A stretch of DNA of 64,000 nt from Gordius sp. MW1 (taxonomy: Eukaryota > Nematomorpha > Gordioida > Gordea > Gordiidae): assembly GCA_964036665.1 (NCBI GenBank), contig OZ038532.1:10682537-10746536 (forward strand), written 5' to 3'. This document shows, piece by piece, positions 36,073 to 47,682 of this stretch. The notes below the pieces were generated by a model, which was given only the letters and a program-made list of their open reading frames with translations, made no database searches and was not told the DNA's origin. Every line of letters starts with the position of its first letter. Within the stretch, counting starts at the first letter, position 1. A program made the position numbers and the translations under genes.

Positions 36073-36869
36073 AATATACCTATGCTTAACGTTTAAAAGT
36101 GTTAATGAATGAAGAATGAATTTTGTTAGTATCTGAAACCAATGTTCGAATTCTTAATCGGCAAAGGTGGTCAAGGCGATTAGGATTTATGCAATTTTGT
36201 GAGGAACTCCCAAGATATGTATGCCATAGCATAAGTCTGCCATACTTATCTCTAAATTTTGTAAAAAAAAATTGATTTAGACATAAAAAAAAATATTGTA
36301 ATAAACTTATTTATACCCAGATGCAAAATAAGGGGAGCGTGTCAAATACTTGCAGCATAAGGGACTATCGGTTATCCCAATCATTCACAAAATTTCTTTA
36401 CTTTAACAGATATCCCATATTCGCATATACCTTTTAACACCGTAAAATAATTCAAAAATTTATTGTACAATTAAAATAAAATTAAACTTACACCCTTAAA
36501 ACATATGATAACTTATTGGTAAATCTATTGTGAGTATATTAGTTTATTAGGTTGGTTTTAATGATTCGGCAAAGAATAAATGCGGGATAACGATTAAGAG
36601 AATTGATGCCAACCCTTGCTCACCATATAATTTTATTATAGTCGTGGAGTAGTGGTGGAGTTTAGGATTGCCATGAATCGGCAATTTGCGACCCGAAATA
36701 ATGAGCCATACCCTCGGTATATGCAGTATCGATTAATTTTAGGGTTTACTCTACCGCGCCTATATTATAAAAGGGAGAGATGGAAATTAATTTTTTTTAA
36801 TATTACTAATTCAAAGATATGAGGAGATGCGTTTTAATACTTCTATCCCAAAAATGAGTATGTCTCCTT

Positions 36870-38280
36870 TATTAATTGCTATGCAATTTATGGGCTCGTT
36901 TTTTGTTGTCCGTCCGTCCGTCCGTCCATCCCTATCTATTTGCATTGGGTATATTAGGTTATCGATTTTTAGAATTAATGCATGAGAAAGAGGTGCCCCA
37001 CCCCTCATCTCTATCTCCCTCGGTGTGTTATATATAAGATTTGTTAAATTATCTATTATATAATAAACATAAATAAAAGTTGTTTACTTTTAATTGCTAT
37101 GCAATTTAACTAGTTATATAATAAACATAAATAAAAGTTGTTTACTTTTAATTGCTATGCAATTTAACTAGTTTTTGGGTTAGAATCCCGGAGTTTTTTT
37201 TGACTCTTATGATTGTTCTTGTTACTATCATTGATAATAAGACTTTTTGGCCGTCCGCTGGCTGCTGACCAATGAAAAAAATGACCATTGGCCAAAATGT
37301 GAATCCGAGTTTATTTTTTCGTTTTTTTTTTTGACTATTATGATTGTTCCTGTTACTACCATTGCTATTATGACTTTTTGGCTGTCCGCTGGCTCCTGAC
37401 CGATGGAAAAAATGACCATTGGCCAAAATGTGAATCGAAATTATTTTTTTCGTTTTTTTGACTATTATGATTGTTCCTGTTCCTACCATTGCTATTATGA
37501 CTTTTTGGCCGTCCGCTGGCTGCTGACCAATGGAATAAAATGACCATTGGCCAAAATGTGATTCGAAAACTTTTTTTTCGTTTTTTTTTGACTATTATGA
37601 ATTTAATCCACTTTTACCGTGTCCTGGCTGCTGACCAATGGAAAAAAATGACCATTGGCCAAAATGTGATTCGAAAATTTTTTTTTCGTTTTTTTTTACT
37701 CTTATGAATTTATATCCACTTTTACCGTGTGCTGGCTGCTGACCAATGGAAAAAAATGACCATTGACCAAAGTAAGCATCAAAATTTTTTTTTCCGTTTT
37801 TTTGGCTATCATTGACTTATAGAGTATCTGTTGGTACTGACCAATGGAGAAAAAATGACCATTGGCCAAATTTTTGATTTTTTTAATTAAAAATTGTTCA
37901 AATTCAACAAAAAATTTCTCCCAACAATTCTGCAAATTCTTAAAATTGTGATGTTTTATAATATAATGTTTGTTAGACCCATAATCACTAAAGGCCATAA
38001 AAACTAATGTAATACGCAACTAGATGCAAACACTAAATCTAACCCTAACCCTTGCCTATTTTACATTTTGCCTATAAATGGAAAATTTGTATAAATAATT
38101 AATTAATCATTAGGCATTTAATACCCCCCTATAGGCATTCTCGCCCCTTCCCACCTTTCTCGCCCATAAATTGCATAGCAAATATGATACATTTACACGA
38201 AGTACAGATGAGTCGTCCCCCCTTCCCTTCCCCTCTTCCCTTCCCTTCTCCCCCTTCCCACGAGGGCCGAAGGCCCTCGT
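36870..38280 (+). repeat. R-family repeat, copy 3 (full-length, 1.4 kb)
   Basis: Start ATTGCTATGCAATTTATGGG; (GTCC)n tract; CACCCCTCATCTCTATCTCC; two nearly identical 60-bp blocks (GTTGTTTACTTTTAATTGC at 37078 and 37139). Then six hairpin units of the CCAATGGAAAAAATGACCATTGG type at about 37267, 37400, 37530, 37637, 37741 and 37839, spaced 100-130 bp. A conserved block containing TAACCCTAACCC (38040), CCCCCCTATAGGCATTCTCG, pyrimidine-rich tail and terminal hairpin ACGAGGGCCgaaGGCCCTCGT (38260-38280) follow. No transposase frame; the apparent frames (MANGHFF-type) are translations of the hairpin units. Confidence 0.8.
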
Positions 38281-38625
38281 TATTTTTAAGTATTGCTACT
38301 TATTTTTATATGTAATATGAATCTCTCTTAAATTTAGGCTTGTATTATGTTTATTTGTTCCAGTAGAAATTATGACGCATTTCTTAAAAGTTTCATAAAT
38401 TTATATGCTGAATGCTAAATTAGACTATTATATTATATATATATATTTTAGTAGGACTATTATATTATGACTATACATTTTAGATTCAAACATATGCACT
38501 AAGATTTTTTATTTTTTGTTTATTGCACGTGATATAAGCCTGGATAAGATAATAAATTAATATTAAAATAAATGGAATGGTTAAATTATTATGACTAATT
38601 ATAACAAACTGTTAACCAGCTATCA

Positions 38626-41600
38626 TCATTTTATATTAAATGCGTAAGGAAGGAGTTTCTTTGTATCTGGATTTAATTCACAATGATATTCCATAAAATG
38701 CAATGGTTCGCCCCAATTTATGTGATGTTTGTTGTGGGTTGGATAAAGTTTCAACTGTAACACAGCTTCAAATGTCCCAAGTTCCAAAATCTGTCGTTAC
38801 CAAAATGCAAATCGTATAATTAGGGAAACACGAGACAAAGGGACTTTGCAGACCTCTATTGCATAGCAGATTGCTACTTATACGAAAACGTTAGTTACAA
38901 TGTATTATAATCTATTGACCTTATTTTTGTCCAAATTGTGTGGAAATTTAAGAACTTCTTTATTTATAATGCTCTTGAGTATTATAAGCATTTAAGAAAA
39001 TTCAATAAAATACTATTGTATAAATATTCTTACAAGTGTCAGTTTTTTTATAAAATTTTAAACTTTATAAACACATAACTCTTTATACCAAACTCATTTT
39101 TAATACTAAGAACTTTATTCGCCGCAAATTAGTAATAAAATCTATTAAGTACAGTTTAAAATGGAATTCTATACTAACATAATCCCTTACTTTAAAAAGA
39201 GACATTGTTACTCATCAAAAAATACAGAGTATACCTCGAGTGTTAAATGAAGGTAATTTCTTTCAGTCGTTTTGGTGGCATTATAATTTTCAGTGTTCCA
39301 ACCGAAGCTGTAAATTGTATTGGTGGCCATGTTATTCTCGTTTATGCCCATAAAATGTAGCTTAGACTTTGTAATGCTATCGATTTCGATAAAATTTGTG
39401 GCACACTCATCAATCTTAACAGCTCTAAAATAATCAAACTGTAATTCATAATCACTGATTTCAATGTTGCAAATTGATATTTAATGTTAGCTCTGTTACA
39501 CCAATTATAAGTATTTGGGTATATTTGAAATTAAATATACAAAAATGTAAAATTCATCCACAATCTAAATGATCATAGATATTTATGATATGTAATGCAT
39601 TTCGCATAAAAAACACTTTGTAGGTAAGTTATAAATCCCCGTTTGTTCTAGCCGTTTTTAACACATCCTTCATTAATCTAGAAATTATTGTCTAGTATAA
39701 AACAAACCGTTTATCAAAAATTAAGCAATTGTGTGTCTGCTTTAGGTAAAATATCAAAGCACTTAAACCGTATAGACTTAATTAATTAACATAAACTCCA
39801 AGCTATTATTTGCTCATTTTTTCAATTTCTTGTTAAATAGAGAGGGTTTTTGAATTTGAAAATGGACACGGGCGCAGCCAGGATTTGGATTATAAGGGGC
39901 AAAAAAGATGAGCATAGAAAGATGTTTCAATATAGAAGGCAGTGGCCCCGTTGTCCTGAAACCTTACAGACTCCACACAATATGTCCGAAATGTTCAAAA
40001 AAATGCAAAAAAGACTAAAAGAACATACAATTAAATTTTATTATTGATCTATATATTACAAAAAAAATGATCAAACGAGAATAGCAAAGTCGTATTATGC
40101 TTCATTGAATATGTATTCAAGCGCAAATGTTCATTACACCCCTTTTACCTTCGTGCTCTTATCTGAAATTCGTGAATTTATGTTTTTGGGGAGTTCGGGC
40201 GGACAACATAACTATTCGGACTATTCGGGCATAATGAGATTTATATATAAAGTGTATTATTATGTTTTTGTGTATTATTTTATAAAAATTTTTATTTGAC
40301 TGTTAAATATTTATTAATCACTAGGTAATCATAGTTCTTAACCAAAAAAACGGAAAGTAGATATTTTTAAAAATATAGTGAACTTACAGTTAAAAATGTA
40401 AAATTCATTATTTTACCACCATCCCCCCACCCAATTTATTTTCAATAACTTTGCCCCCACCCCCGTTTAATTCGAATCCTTAGCTAATTTCATGGAAAGG
40501 ATTGAAATATTTATCTAAGCTTTTAATTGTCCGCAAGTGCCGTCTATAAATAATTTGATAACACCAAGTTCTGTAATGAGTTAAGAAAGGATTTATTACC
40601 CTAAATTCCCTATAAAATTGGAAAAACGCTTTGGACACACTGACCCCTTAACCCTCGATTCGATTAATGTGATGCCTTTTTTTAATAATGGCTGAAATTT
40701 GGGATTCCATAAATCGGACCTAACGGGCAAATATAAAATTTAAGGCCGGGTGCTTTGGGCAGCTCATATGATTCGGGCATGGGCGGGTGGAGACTTAAGG
40801 CTTGTCTTAATATCGGATTTTGCTGCGCAGCAAAAATCTTTGTACGGGTTGTAACATTGCCGTGTCTTAACTTTGAATTCACATCAGATTTACATTTCAG
40901 ACGCATAACATAACAGCGATTAATCTCAAGAGTTGAGATAACCAAAAAAACGTTTTTAACCATCAAAAAACAAAATATTAATAATTACAACCGAGTTTGA
41001 CACATGAAATTGAATCGGATATTTGATAAAGATAAATTCGCGCCATTTGAATCTGAATCCGATATTAAGACAAGCCCTTAGAAGGCTGCGGGCCTGGACT
41101 GTCAGTTTAATTATAAAATTAGACCGAGCCGAGTTCGGTCAGAAAAATATCTTTAAGAAAGAATTTCAGTTTAAGAATACCACAATTAGGCTCTGAATTT
41201 GTTGGTTAGAAATTTTTTTGAATAAGTAGACAAAGTAAGAGGCGATCCAGAAATTCGACCTTTGAAAACTTCTATGTGCTGAACTGTTTTTTATTACATT
41301 TTTAATATGAAAAATGTCATAGGAAAATGATAGCTACATGTCCAAAATTGCTAATTGTACTTAACTTTCTCTTGATTTAAAATTTTTAATTAGAACTAAC
41401 TTACGATAATTGCAATCGCTCCGGTTTAAGTAAAACGTAAAATTCGTAAAAACCGCCAGTCAATATTTTGAAAGTCTGTTGATTGGTAAACCGGGATCCA
41501 TCATATTTGTAATAAACTGTTTGGGACGAGTCTTTCGGTACCTGAATGGAGTGACTAGACTTTATAGTGTTGTGAACATCGAGATTTGCCGTTGTTGGGG

Positions 41601-41934
41601 GCGTGAGACCAGATAATTGATGTGCAATCAACGGTGGTGGGGGCACTTTTGGCTTATGTAGCTGGTTATCTTGATGTGAAAGATGATAAATGCCCTTTTT
41701 ATCGTAAATCTCTCCGGTGTTTAGCTGATCTTTTAGCGAAAATATTGCGGGGTCGTTTTCTTTGCTCTCTTTACTGTTGTGTTTAATTTTATCGATATGG
41801 ATGTGCTCCTTGTCTAAACTTCGGCCTAAAATTGGGGATGGGCTAGGGGATGCCCTCAGACTTCCAGGTTTACTGGACGTGTGCGCGAGGATGGCCCGTA
41901 ATGAAATAACTATCGTAACTTTTTGAGTTGACAT
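38626..41934 (-). CDS. CNRIP1: CNRIP1 (cannabinoid receptor-interacting protein 1) with a large insertion
   Basis: CNRIP1 is a small beta-rich cytosolic protein that binds the CB1 receptor tail in vertebrates; its role in invertebrates is unclear. Three exons on the minus strand, 41934-41405, 39424-39235 and 38790-38626, join in phase (2, 0) to 885 nt, 294 residues plus TGA. From residue about 140 the protein follows vertebrate CNRIP1 closely: VYYKYDGSRF...FKILTGG...EFYVLLKPERLQ, then TKTTERN, LELGTFEAVLQLKLYP, INWGEPLHFMEYHCEL. The first strand (KVTIVISLRA) is also present. Between these two is an insertion rich in Ser, Pro, Lys and His (about residues 14-135) that vertebrate CNRIP1 (164 residues) lacks. 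It is open through 350 nt of the first exon, and no in-phase intron that would remove it was found. The 2-kb first intron holds a Harbinger-like MITE. Confidence 0.9.
39865..40495. mobile_element. Degenerate hAT-like MITE, in CNRIP1 intron 1
   Basis: GGGCGCAGCCAGGATTTGG at 39870 resembles the left end of the hAT-like MITEs and the C-rich GCCCCCACCCCCGTTTAATT with CTTAGCTAATTTCATGG near 40450-40495 a decayed right end. No TSD can be shown. Confidence 0.35.
40798..41077. mobile_element. PIF/Harbinger-like MITE with TTA target duplication
   Basis: AGGCTTGTCTTAATATCGGA (40798) and its inverse TCCGATATTAAGACAAGCCC (ending 41077) flank 280 bp without coding. TTA stands on both sides (40795-40797, 41078-41080), as expected for Harbinger-type insertion. 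It has split a GGGC-rich repeat also found at 8640-8825. Confidence 0.85.
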
Positions 41935-43198
41935 AGAACCCTATAATTTCTACATAATATTAGTAGCACATATTAAATGTTGTTTTTAAAATCACTAAAT
42001 TTAATATGTGAATGCATTTAATAACGCCTCATGCGATAATCAAATAAACTTATATGATTTGGAACAATTAATTGCTATGCAATTATATCTATTATTCAAT
42101 TGCTCAAATTTATTGTTGAATGGGGCGCTTAAAGGGATGTCAACTAGGCTTGATAAAATATTATAAATTAGAAAAAGATCTCTCTTATGCAAATACACTT
42201 AATGCGGGGCGTTATCTTAAATCACTATTATTGATGTAAGACGTGATGAAACTTGACGGGTAATCAGGAAATGACCTAAATATCTGATTGAAAATATTGA
42301 CATTGAACATGATTGCTTGGGAATGTGCTTAATCCAGTGCTTAACAGGAATATCGATAATACTTTGCGCAATAATATTTGCGATTTTTATTTAAAAAATT
42401 TAACATTTTTATAATCGAGGAAGGCTAGAAAAAGTGATTATCCTAGGGATTTGGTGCATAATAAAAAAATTATTTGTAACCCTTAAATATAAATAATTGT
42501 TAAAAGAAAGTAGTATAAAACAAAATCATCAATTCCGTACCTGGTAAACGGAAGTCAATTGCGCTACTTTAAGAATGAATTAAATATGTGGTAGCTCTAT
42601 ACCAATCACCTAATCCTTGCAACAGTAAGATTTAAAGAATAAGTAGCTACCCCATCACCAAACCATTTCCGCCGTTAGTTTAATCGTGCTATTGATATAA
42701 ATTTGGGGGTCGTTCACGCAAAAATCAATATTTATTGGCTTATTTGAAAATCATACGGAATCCTTATCCTCCCGCTTTCCTATTCACTGTCAATATAAAA
42801 TTGTGCCAGGGCTTGAAATTTAACCCTGAAAATTATTTATAAAAACATCCTTCTTAACACATCACTTACCTATATCAAATATTTACAAAATTTTGAAAAA
42901 TTTAAAGGATATTCTGCTAACGCAATAACAAAGGCAATCGAGAGAAAAATCCTAGCCTCGCCCATCAATCGAAAATTTTTGATTTACTTTTAATTATTTA
43001 TGTAAATAATAATAATTATTTAATTTACTAATTAATATATTAAATATGTTATTAAACTTAATTTCAATTATTTCTTACTTTTCCACTTCTTTCTTAACCA
43101 ACACGCAATACGGTAAAAAATTACAAACGAATAAAGCGTAACTTGGGTTTAAAACCGTTATCTCTTGGCTTTATCAAATAGGTGTGGTGTGGTATATA
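41935..43198. other. 5' flank of CNRIP1, no gene recognised
   Basis: Should contain the CNRIP1 promoter. A stray R-family start tag (ATTAATTGCTATGCAATT) is at 42067. No TATA box can be assigned with confidence. Confidence 0.4.
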
Positions 43199-44677
43199 CA
43201 TAGACTAGATAGACTTGCTCATTCCCTTTAAAAAAGTGATGCCAATTTTACCGCCATCTTGAACATAAGAAGCAATCAACGTTATAATGGGATTCTATAT
43301 ATATTCTCTATTTTTTACCTTCTATCTCACCCGGGGAGGGGGGGGGGTGTTTTGCCCCCCCCCTAATTTTTTACCCTCTTTCTCAGCGGAGGATAGGGGG
43401 GGCAAGGGGGTGTTTTGCCCCCCCCCCAATTTTTTACCCTCTTTCTGATGAGGGAGAGAGGGGGGGGCAGGGGCCGGGGAGGGGTGTTTTGCCCCCCACC
43501 CCCCTAATTTTTTACCCTCTTTCTGATGCGGGGGAGAGGGGGGGGGGGCAGAGGGGTGTTTTGCCCCCCCCCCTAATTTTTTACCCTCTTTCTGATGCGG
43601 GGGGAGGGGGGGGGGCAGGGGTTGTTTTGCCCCCCTCCCCTTATTTTTTTACCCTCTTTCTCACACAGGGGGGGGGGGGGGGGGCCAGGGGGGGGCCAGG
43701 GGGGGCGGAGGTGTTTTGCCCCCCCCCCCCTAATTTTTTACCCTCTTTCTGATGCGGGGGAGAGGGGGGGGGCAGAGGGGTGTTATGCCCCCCCCCCCCT
43801 AATTTTTTACCCTCTTTCTGATACGGGGGAGAGGGGGGGCAGGGGGTGTTTTGCCCCCCCCCCCCTTATTTTTTACCCTCTTTCTCACACGGGGGGGGGC
43901 AGGGGGGTGTTTTGCCCCTTCCCCTTGATTTTTACCCTCTTTCTGATGCCGGGAAGAGGGGGGGGGGATGATAGTCAATTTTCAAAAAAAAAATAAATTT
44001 CAATAGAAAATGTTGATTAAGACATTTGTCACCACTGTGACCGCACAAATTCACAAAAATATTATGAAAGGGTTAAAAAGGGCTTTCCGCCCCCCCCCGG
44101 GCGACAAAGAGGGTAAAAAATAAGAAGAGGGGCGAATCACCCTCCCCTCTCCCCGGCATCAGAAAGAGGGTTGCCCCCCCCCCTCTCCCCCGCATCAGAA
44201 AGAGGGTAAAAAATAAGGGGGGGGGGGAGCAAAACACCCCCTGATCCCCCTCTCCCCCGCATCAGAAAGAGGGTAAAAAATTAGGGGGGAGGGGCAAAAC
44301 ACCCCTCTGCCGCCCCTCTCCCCCGCATCAGAAAGAGGGTAAAAAATTAGGGGGGGGGCAAAACACCCCTCCCCGGCCCCGGCCCCTGCCCCCCCCCCTC
44401 TCCCCCTCATCAGAAAGAGGGTAAAAAATTGGGGGGGGGGCAAAACACCCCCTTGCCCCCCCCCCCCCCCCCCCCTATCCTCCGCTGAGAAAGAGGGTAA
44501 AAAATTAGGGGGGGGGCAAAACACCCCCCCTCCCCGGGTGAGATAGAAGGTAAAAAATAGAGAATATATATAGAATCCCATTATAACGTTGATTGCTTCT
44601 TATGTTCAAGATGGCGCTAAAACTGGCATCACTTTTTCGGTACGTGTGTACGTATAATGAGCAGTCTATCTAGTCTG
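43199..44677. mobile_element. Foldback transposon made of G/C-run repeats, MULE-like ends
   Basis: Terminal inverted arms of about 110-130 bp (43202-43325 against 44545-44676) include AGACTAGATAGACT, GTTATAATGGGATTCTATAT and AAGATGGCG/CGCCATCTT. GGTATATA (43191-43198) recurs at 44678-44685, an 8-bp target duplication. Between the arms, a unit of about 60-90 bp (TTTTTTACCCTCTTTCTGAT, G-rich run, GTGTTTTG, C-rich run, TAA) is repeated about eight times forward (43320-43970) and about six times inverted (44090-44545), so the element can fold almost completely. The ends resemble the MULE ends at 16780 and 31849. It encodes nothing; the apparent glycine/proline frames are run artefacts. Confidence 0.85.
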
Positions 44678-44689
44678 GGTATATATTAT

Positions 44690-45226
44690 TTTATATTAAT
44701 AAGCTAATTTATTTCAATCAAAGAGAATATTAAGTAATGTATTCCTCAAAGGTTACTTAATATATTTATTGTCAATATTTAGTTTGTTTATTTTTGAAAA
44801 ACTACTCCATTCCCCTCATATGTGCAAAATGGACACGAGTGAAATTTGGTCTCCTAGGCAATGTTTACTATTGTCTTGCAAATAGTTTTTAGTGCATAAT
44901 AAGCGTTGTGTCGATAAGGGTTTAATATAGTGTTAAGATCATATTTTTAAACGAAGTTCAGAAATTTTAAGGGTTGCCAATTACAAAAATTGTATTTTTT
45001 CATTTTTACCAGTTTTATAATGCACCACAAAACAAATTTGAAGTACAAATCGGACCACATATTCGCAGTTAATCTTTTGAATAAAATCACATTCAATGAA
45101 GCTTTTGCCGTATCATTATCCTATCTTAATTTTGAAATACTAAAGGATATCCCCCTATAATATTCTTCATATAACTAGCAAAAAAAAGTAATAATGCATA
45201 TTTGTCGACACTTTTAAACAATATTT
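44690..45226. other. Intergenic, no recognised gene
   Basis: AT-rich; a short frame opens at 44828 (MDTSEIWSPRQC) but ends after 18 codons. Confidence 0.4.
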
Positions 45227-45234
45227 ATACCCTG

Positions 45235-46196
45235 CAGTGGCGTAAATGCGGGGGGGGGGGGGGAGGCCACCCAATTTTTATGAAAAAAAAATTATGTTAG
45301 ATCTTAAGTTTATATTTGATGTGCAACGTAACTGACCAAGTAAGACACTTATTAATTGCTATGCAATTTATAAGAATTAGCTCCCACTCCAGATGAAGTT
45401 CGTGAGATATTATTGCTGGGAAAAAGAAAATATAAAATTGTTTTATAATGACTTTCTTTTTTTAATTTTAATGTTGAAATAAAAATGCTATAAAATAGGG
45501 CCAATCCATTTAATCTATTTTTTGACATAGTATTTCTTATATAAAAGCTAATAGGTAAAGAAGAGTTGTGATGTTGGGCAAAGATTACAATATTTTATAA
45601 TCTGATAGGGCGCAAGGGATTCTTTAGACGAAATCCTTCTATAATTTATTTTCATTTGCGTTTCTGGAAAAACAATCGAAGAATTCGGAGGAAATATTAT
45701 TTGGAAATTTGCCAAAACTTGTTTCTTGTCCAAAACCGTTCATTTTCTTTGCATATCGAGGTTTCTTAAGTTCAAAATCATACAACCTAGCCGTAGGTTC
45801 GAATACTATTACTAAAGTTTCTGCTAACTGTCTGACTTGCTGAAGATCTAGGTCCTTTTTTTGCAATTGCTTGCAAAATATATTCAGATTGTCGAAGAGA
45901 AGTAAGCAAAGTTGCAGCTGTTGATCGTGATCATAATTCATACCAGCTTGCTTCAATTTCTCCTTATTTGGTTCTCTTCCAATTCTGACAACATTTCAAT
46001 TAAAACTTCATGAAGCTTGAATAGATTACATGGATTGACACTTTTATTAACGATTCATGGGGAATTAGCCCCTACTCCAGATGACGCTGGGAAAAAGAAA
46101 ATATGAAATTATTTTATAATGACTTTCTTTATGTTTTATACCAGATTTAATAATTTTGATGTTGAAACAAAAATGTTATAAAAATTTACGCGCCTG
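45235..46196. mobile_element. hAT element with perfect 8-bp TSD and transposase remnant
   Basis: ATACCCTG at 45227-45234 is repeated at 46197-46204. The ends are CAGTGGCGTAAA and TTTACGCGCCTG. A minus-strand frame (45956-45548, 105 codons) reads DHDQQLQLCLLLFDNLNIFC and LDLQQVRQLAETLVIVF, consistent with part of a hAT/ZMYM-type transposase, though too short to be sure. Internal segments 45365-45500 and 46065-46185 are direct repeats (GGAAAAAGAAAATAT, TTTTATAATGACTTTCTTT), so the element has an internal duplication. A reverse fragment of the same family lies at 59027-59217. Confidence 0.85.
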
Positions 46197-46204
46197 ATAC
46201 CCTG

Positions 46205-47394
46205 TATAAGTATCGCATTTTTATCTTTTATTAAAAATTAGATTAATAGCACAATTAAAGTGTAAAAGATTAATTCTAACAAATTTTAAAAAATACTTTT
46301 TTTTGTTCGAATCCACGCTTCTTATAAGATTATGCTAGTTTCAACTTTGAACTCAATAATTTCAAAACTTGTATAGGGAAAAAATGAAAAACTTGATCAA
46401 CATAAAAGACACTATCAAAGTTAAACTTTTTCCGGTTGATTTCCCAAAACCATTAGTTTGTTAACTAGTGCAATCCTGTCGTGATGTAATTTGTTAAGGA
46501 CATATACTAAAAATAAGACTTTTCTTAGAGAGTAATATAAAAAAAATTGTTTACTGAAAACTCATAAATGCAAACACAATTTAATAGTAAATTATTTCTA
46601 TAGACATCGTGTGGTGAAATATAATTTAACTTTTAAAAACATAATTTCTACATTTTAATATTTTATTAAAGTGGGTTGAAATAGAACGCATAGATTTTGG
46701 CAGAAACCAATAATGAAAGATGGAACAAACTGTAGAATGTTTGAGATTGAATAATCATTTATGTATAAAATGTTGTTTTTGTATGGTTGAATAGATAAAA
46801 TGACAAGAGAGGAGGATAAGGAATATGAAGGCAGAGGGTCCATCATTAAGGACAAAATACAATTTGAAGAATGAAAGTCATTTTATAAAACCAAAATCCA
46901 CCATTTAAAATACTCAAATATATATATATCTTTTAGATCAATGTTTACAAAAGCTGTTGGTCTATTATTTTAAAGTGGCGAGATAGAATTGGTTTGCTGC
47001 ACGACGTAGTTTTGTGATGATGGCCGAGGGACTGTTGAGTGGGGTGTTGACGTGCGATAAGCTGACGCAAATTTAGTTAGAATCACAATCGGCCACCAGC
47101 TAAAACGGTCATCGGTAATTAATATTACTATATTCAGTTGATGGTAGTAGAGATCAGCTGCTTTAGCAACCGTCCCTTAAATATGACGGGCCTGATTTGT
47201 ATTATTAGATTAGATGCAATGTCTTACCTAAATCTTGTATGTTCATAAAGGAGGCCATGTAGGTGTTGAACTGGCATGTTGTGATTGCGGCCAATTGTAA
47301 TGCAATCAAGAGTGGGCGGGGAAACGTTACAACGGTTGACTATTGTTGGAGTATAAAAGGGGTCCAGGTTCGTAATAGCAACGGGTAGTGTTGT
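46205..47394. other. Intergenic region with a GC-richer, promoter-like right part
   Basis: 46985-47394 is less AT-rich than its surroundings, and TATAAAAGGGG at 47352 followed 30-45 bases later by CGGGTAGTG looks like a Pol II core promoter. No start codon with a long frame follows before the LINE at 47436. It may be the flank of a host gene interrupted by the LINE, or the LINE's own 5' region. Confidence 0.4.
47352..47362 (+). promoter_or_regulatory. TATA-box-like TATAAAAGGGG
   Basis: A strong TATA consensus in a GC-richer setting, 420 bp upstream of the LINE start codon. It has no assigned gene. Confidence 0.35.
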
Positions 47395-47682
47395 AGGTAC
47401 TCAATTAATTTGTTTAAATATATTAAAGTAATTTTTTTTTTTGTATATCAATTTTTTATTAAATGAAACTATAAAAATCTAAAAAAATTATATGCGATTA
47501 AATTTAAAGCAAGCAGCGGGCAAAGGGTTTATTTTTTCTAACCTTTACCAAGCCTTTACGCCTATCAGAGGTTAAAAAAACCAATTAACAATACCTCCTA
47601 ACAGTTATCTCCATGACAATCCAACTGTTGAATACCAAACATCAAAATAGCTACCATCTTGTAGGAAAAACTCAACAACACA

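Larger units (their letters stand above)
34785..38280. repeat. Left arm of a large inverted duplication
   Basis: This 3.5-kb block (R copy 2, 1.2 kb of other DNA with a MITE, R copy 3) occurs in reverse complement at 52021-55495. Long stretches of the non-repeat middle are identical, for example around 36320-36480 against 53830-53960. The arm ends on its inner side exactly at the R terminal hairpin (38280). Confidence 0.88.

Noticed and set aside
37148-38019. Minus-strand frames with repeated MANGHFF-type peptides
   Set aside because: They are translations of the CCAATGG hairpin units of the R repeat; the frame is kept only by the unit structure and appears in both arms and other copies.
38041-38056. 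Telomere repeat at R copies (TAACCCTAACCC)
   Set aside because: Only two units, present at the same place in R copies 3, 5 and (mutated) 7; part of the repeat consensus and not a telomere.
40682-40966. 94-codon minus-strand frame
   Set aside because: It runs across the boundary of the Harbinger-like MITE and the repeat it interrupts, so it cannot be a conserved gene.
41405-41934. Intron hidden in CNRIP1 exon 1 (GTAAAC donor near 41872, CAG acceptor near 41542)
   Set aside because: Removing it would shift the downstream CNRIP1 frame (phase 1 to phase 0), so the insertion is taken as coding.
43489-44581. Glycine/proline-rich open frames
   Set aside because: They come from G and C runs of the foldback element on both strands; no splice or start context.
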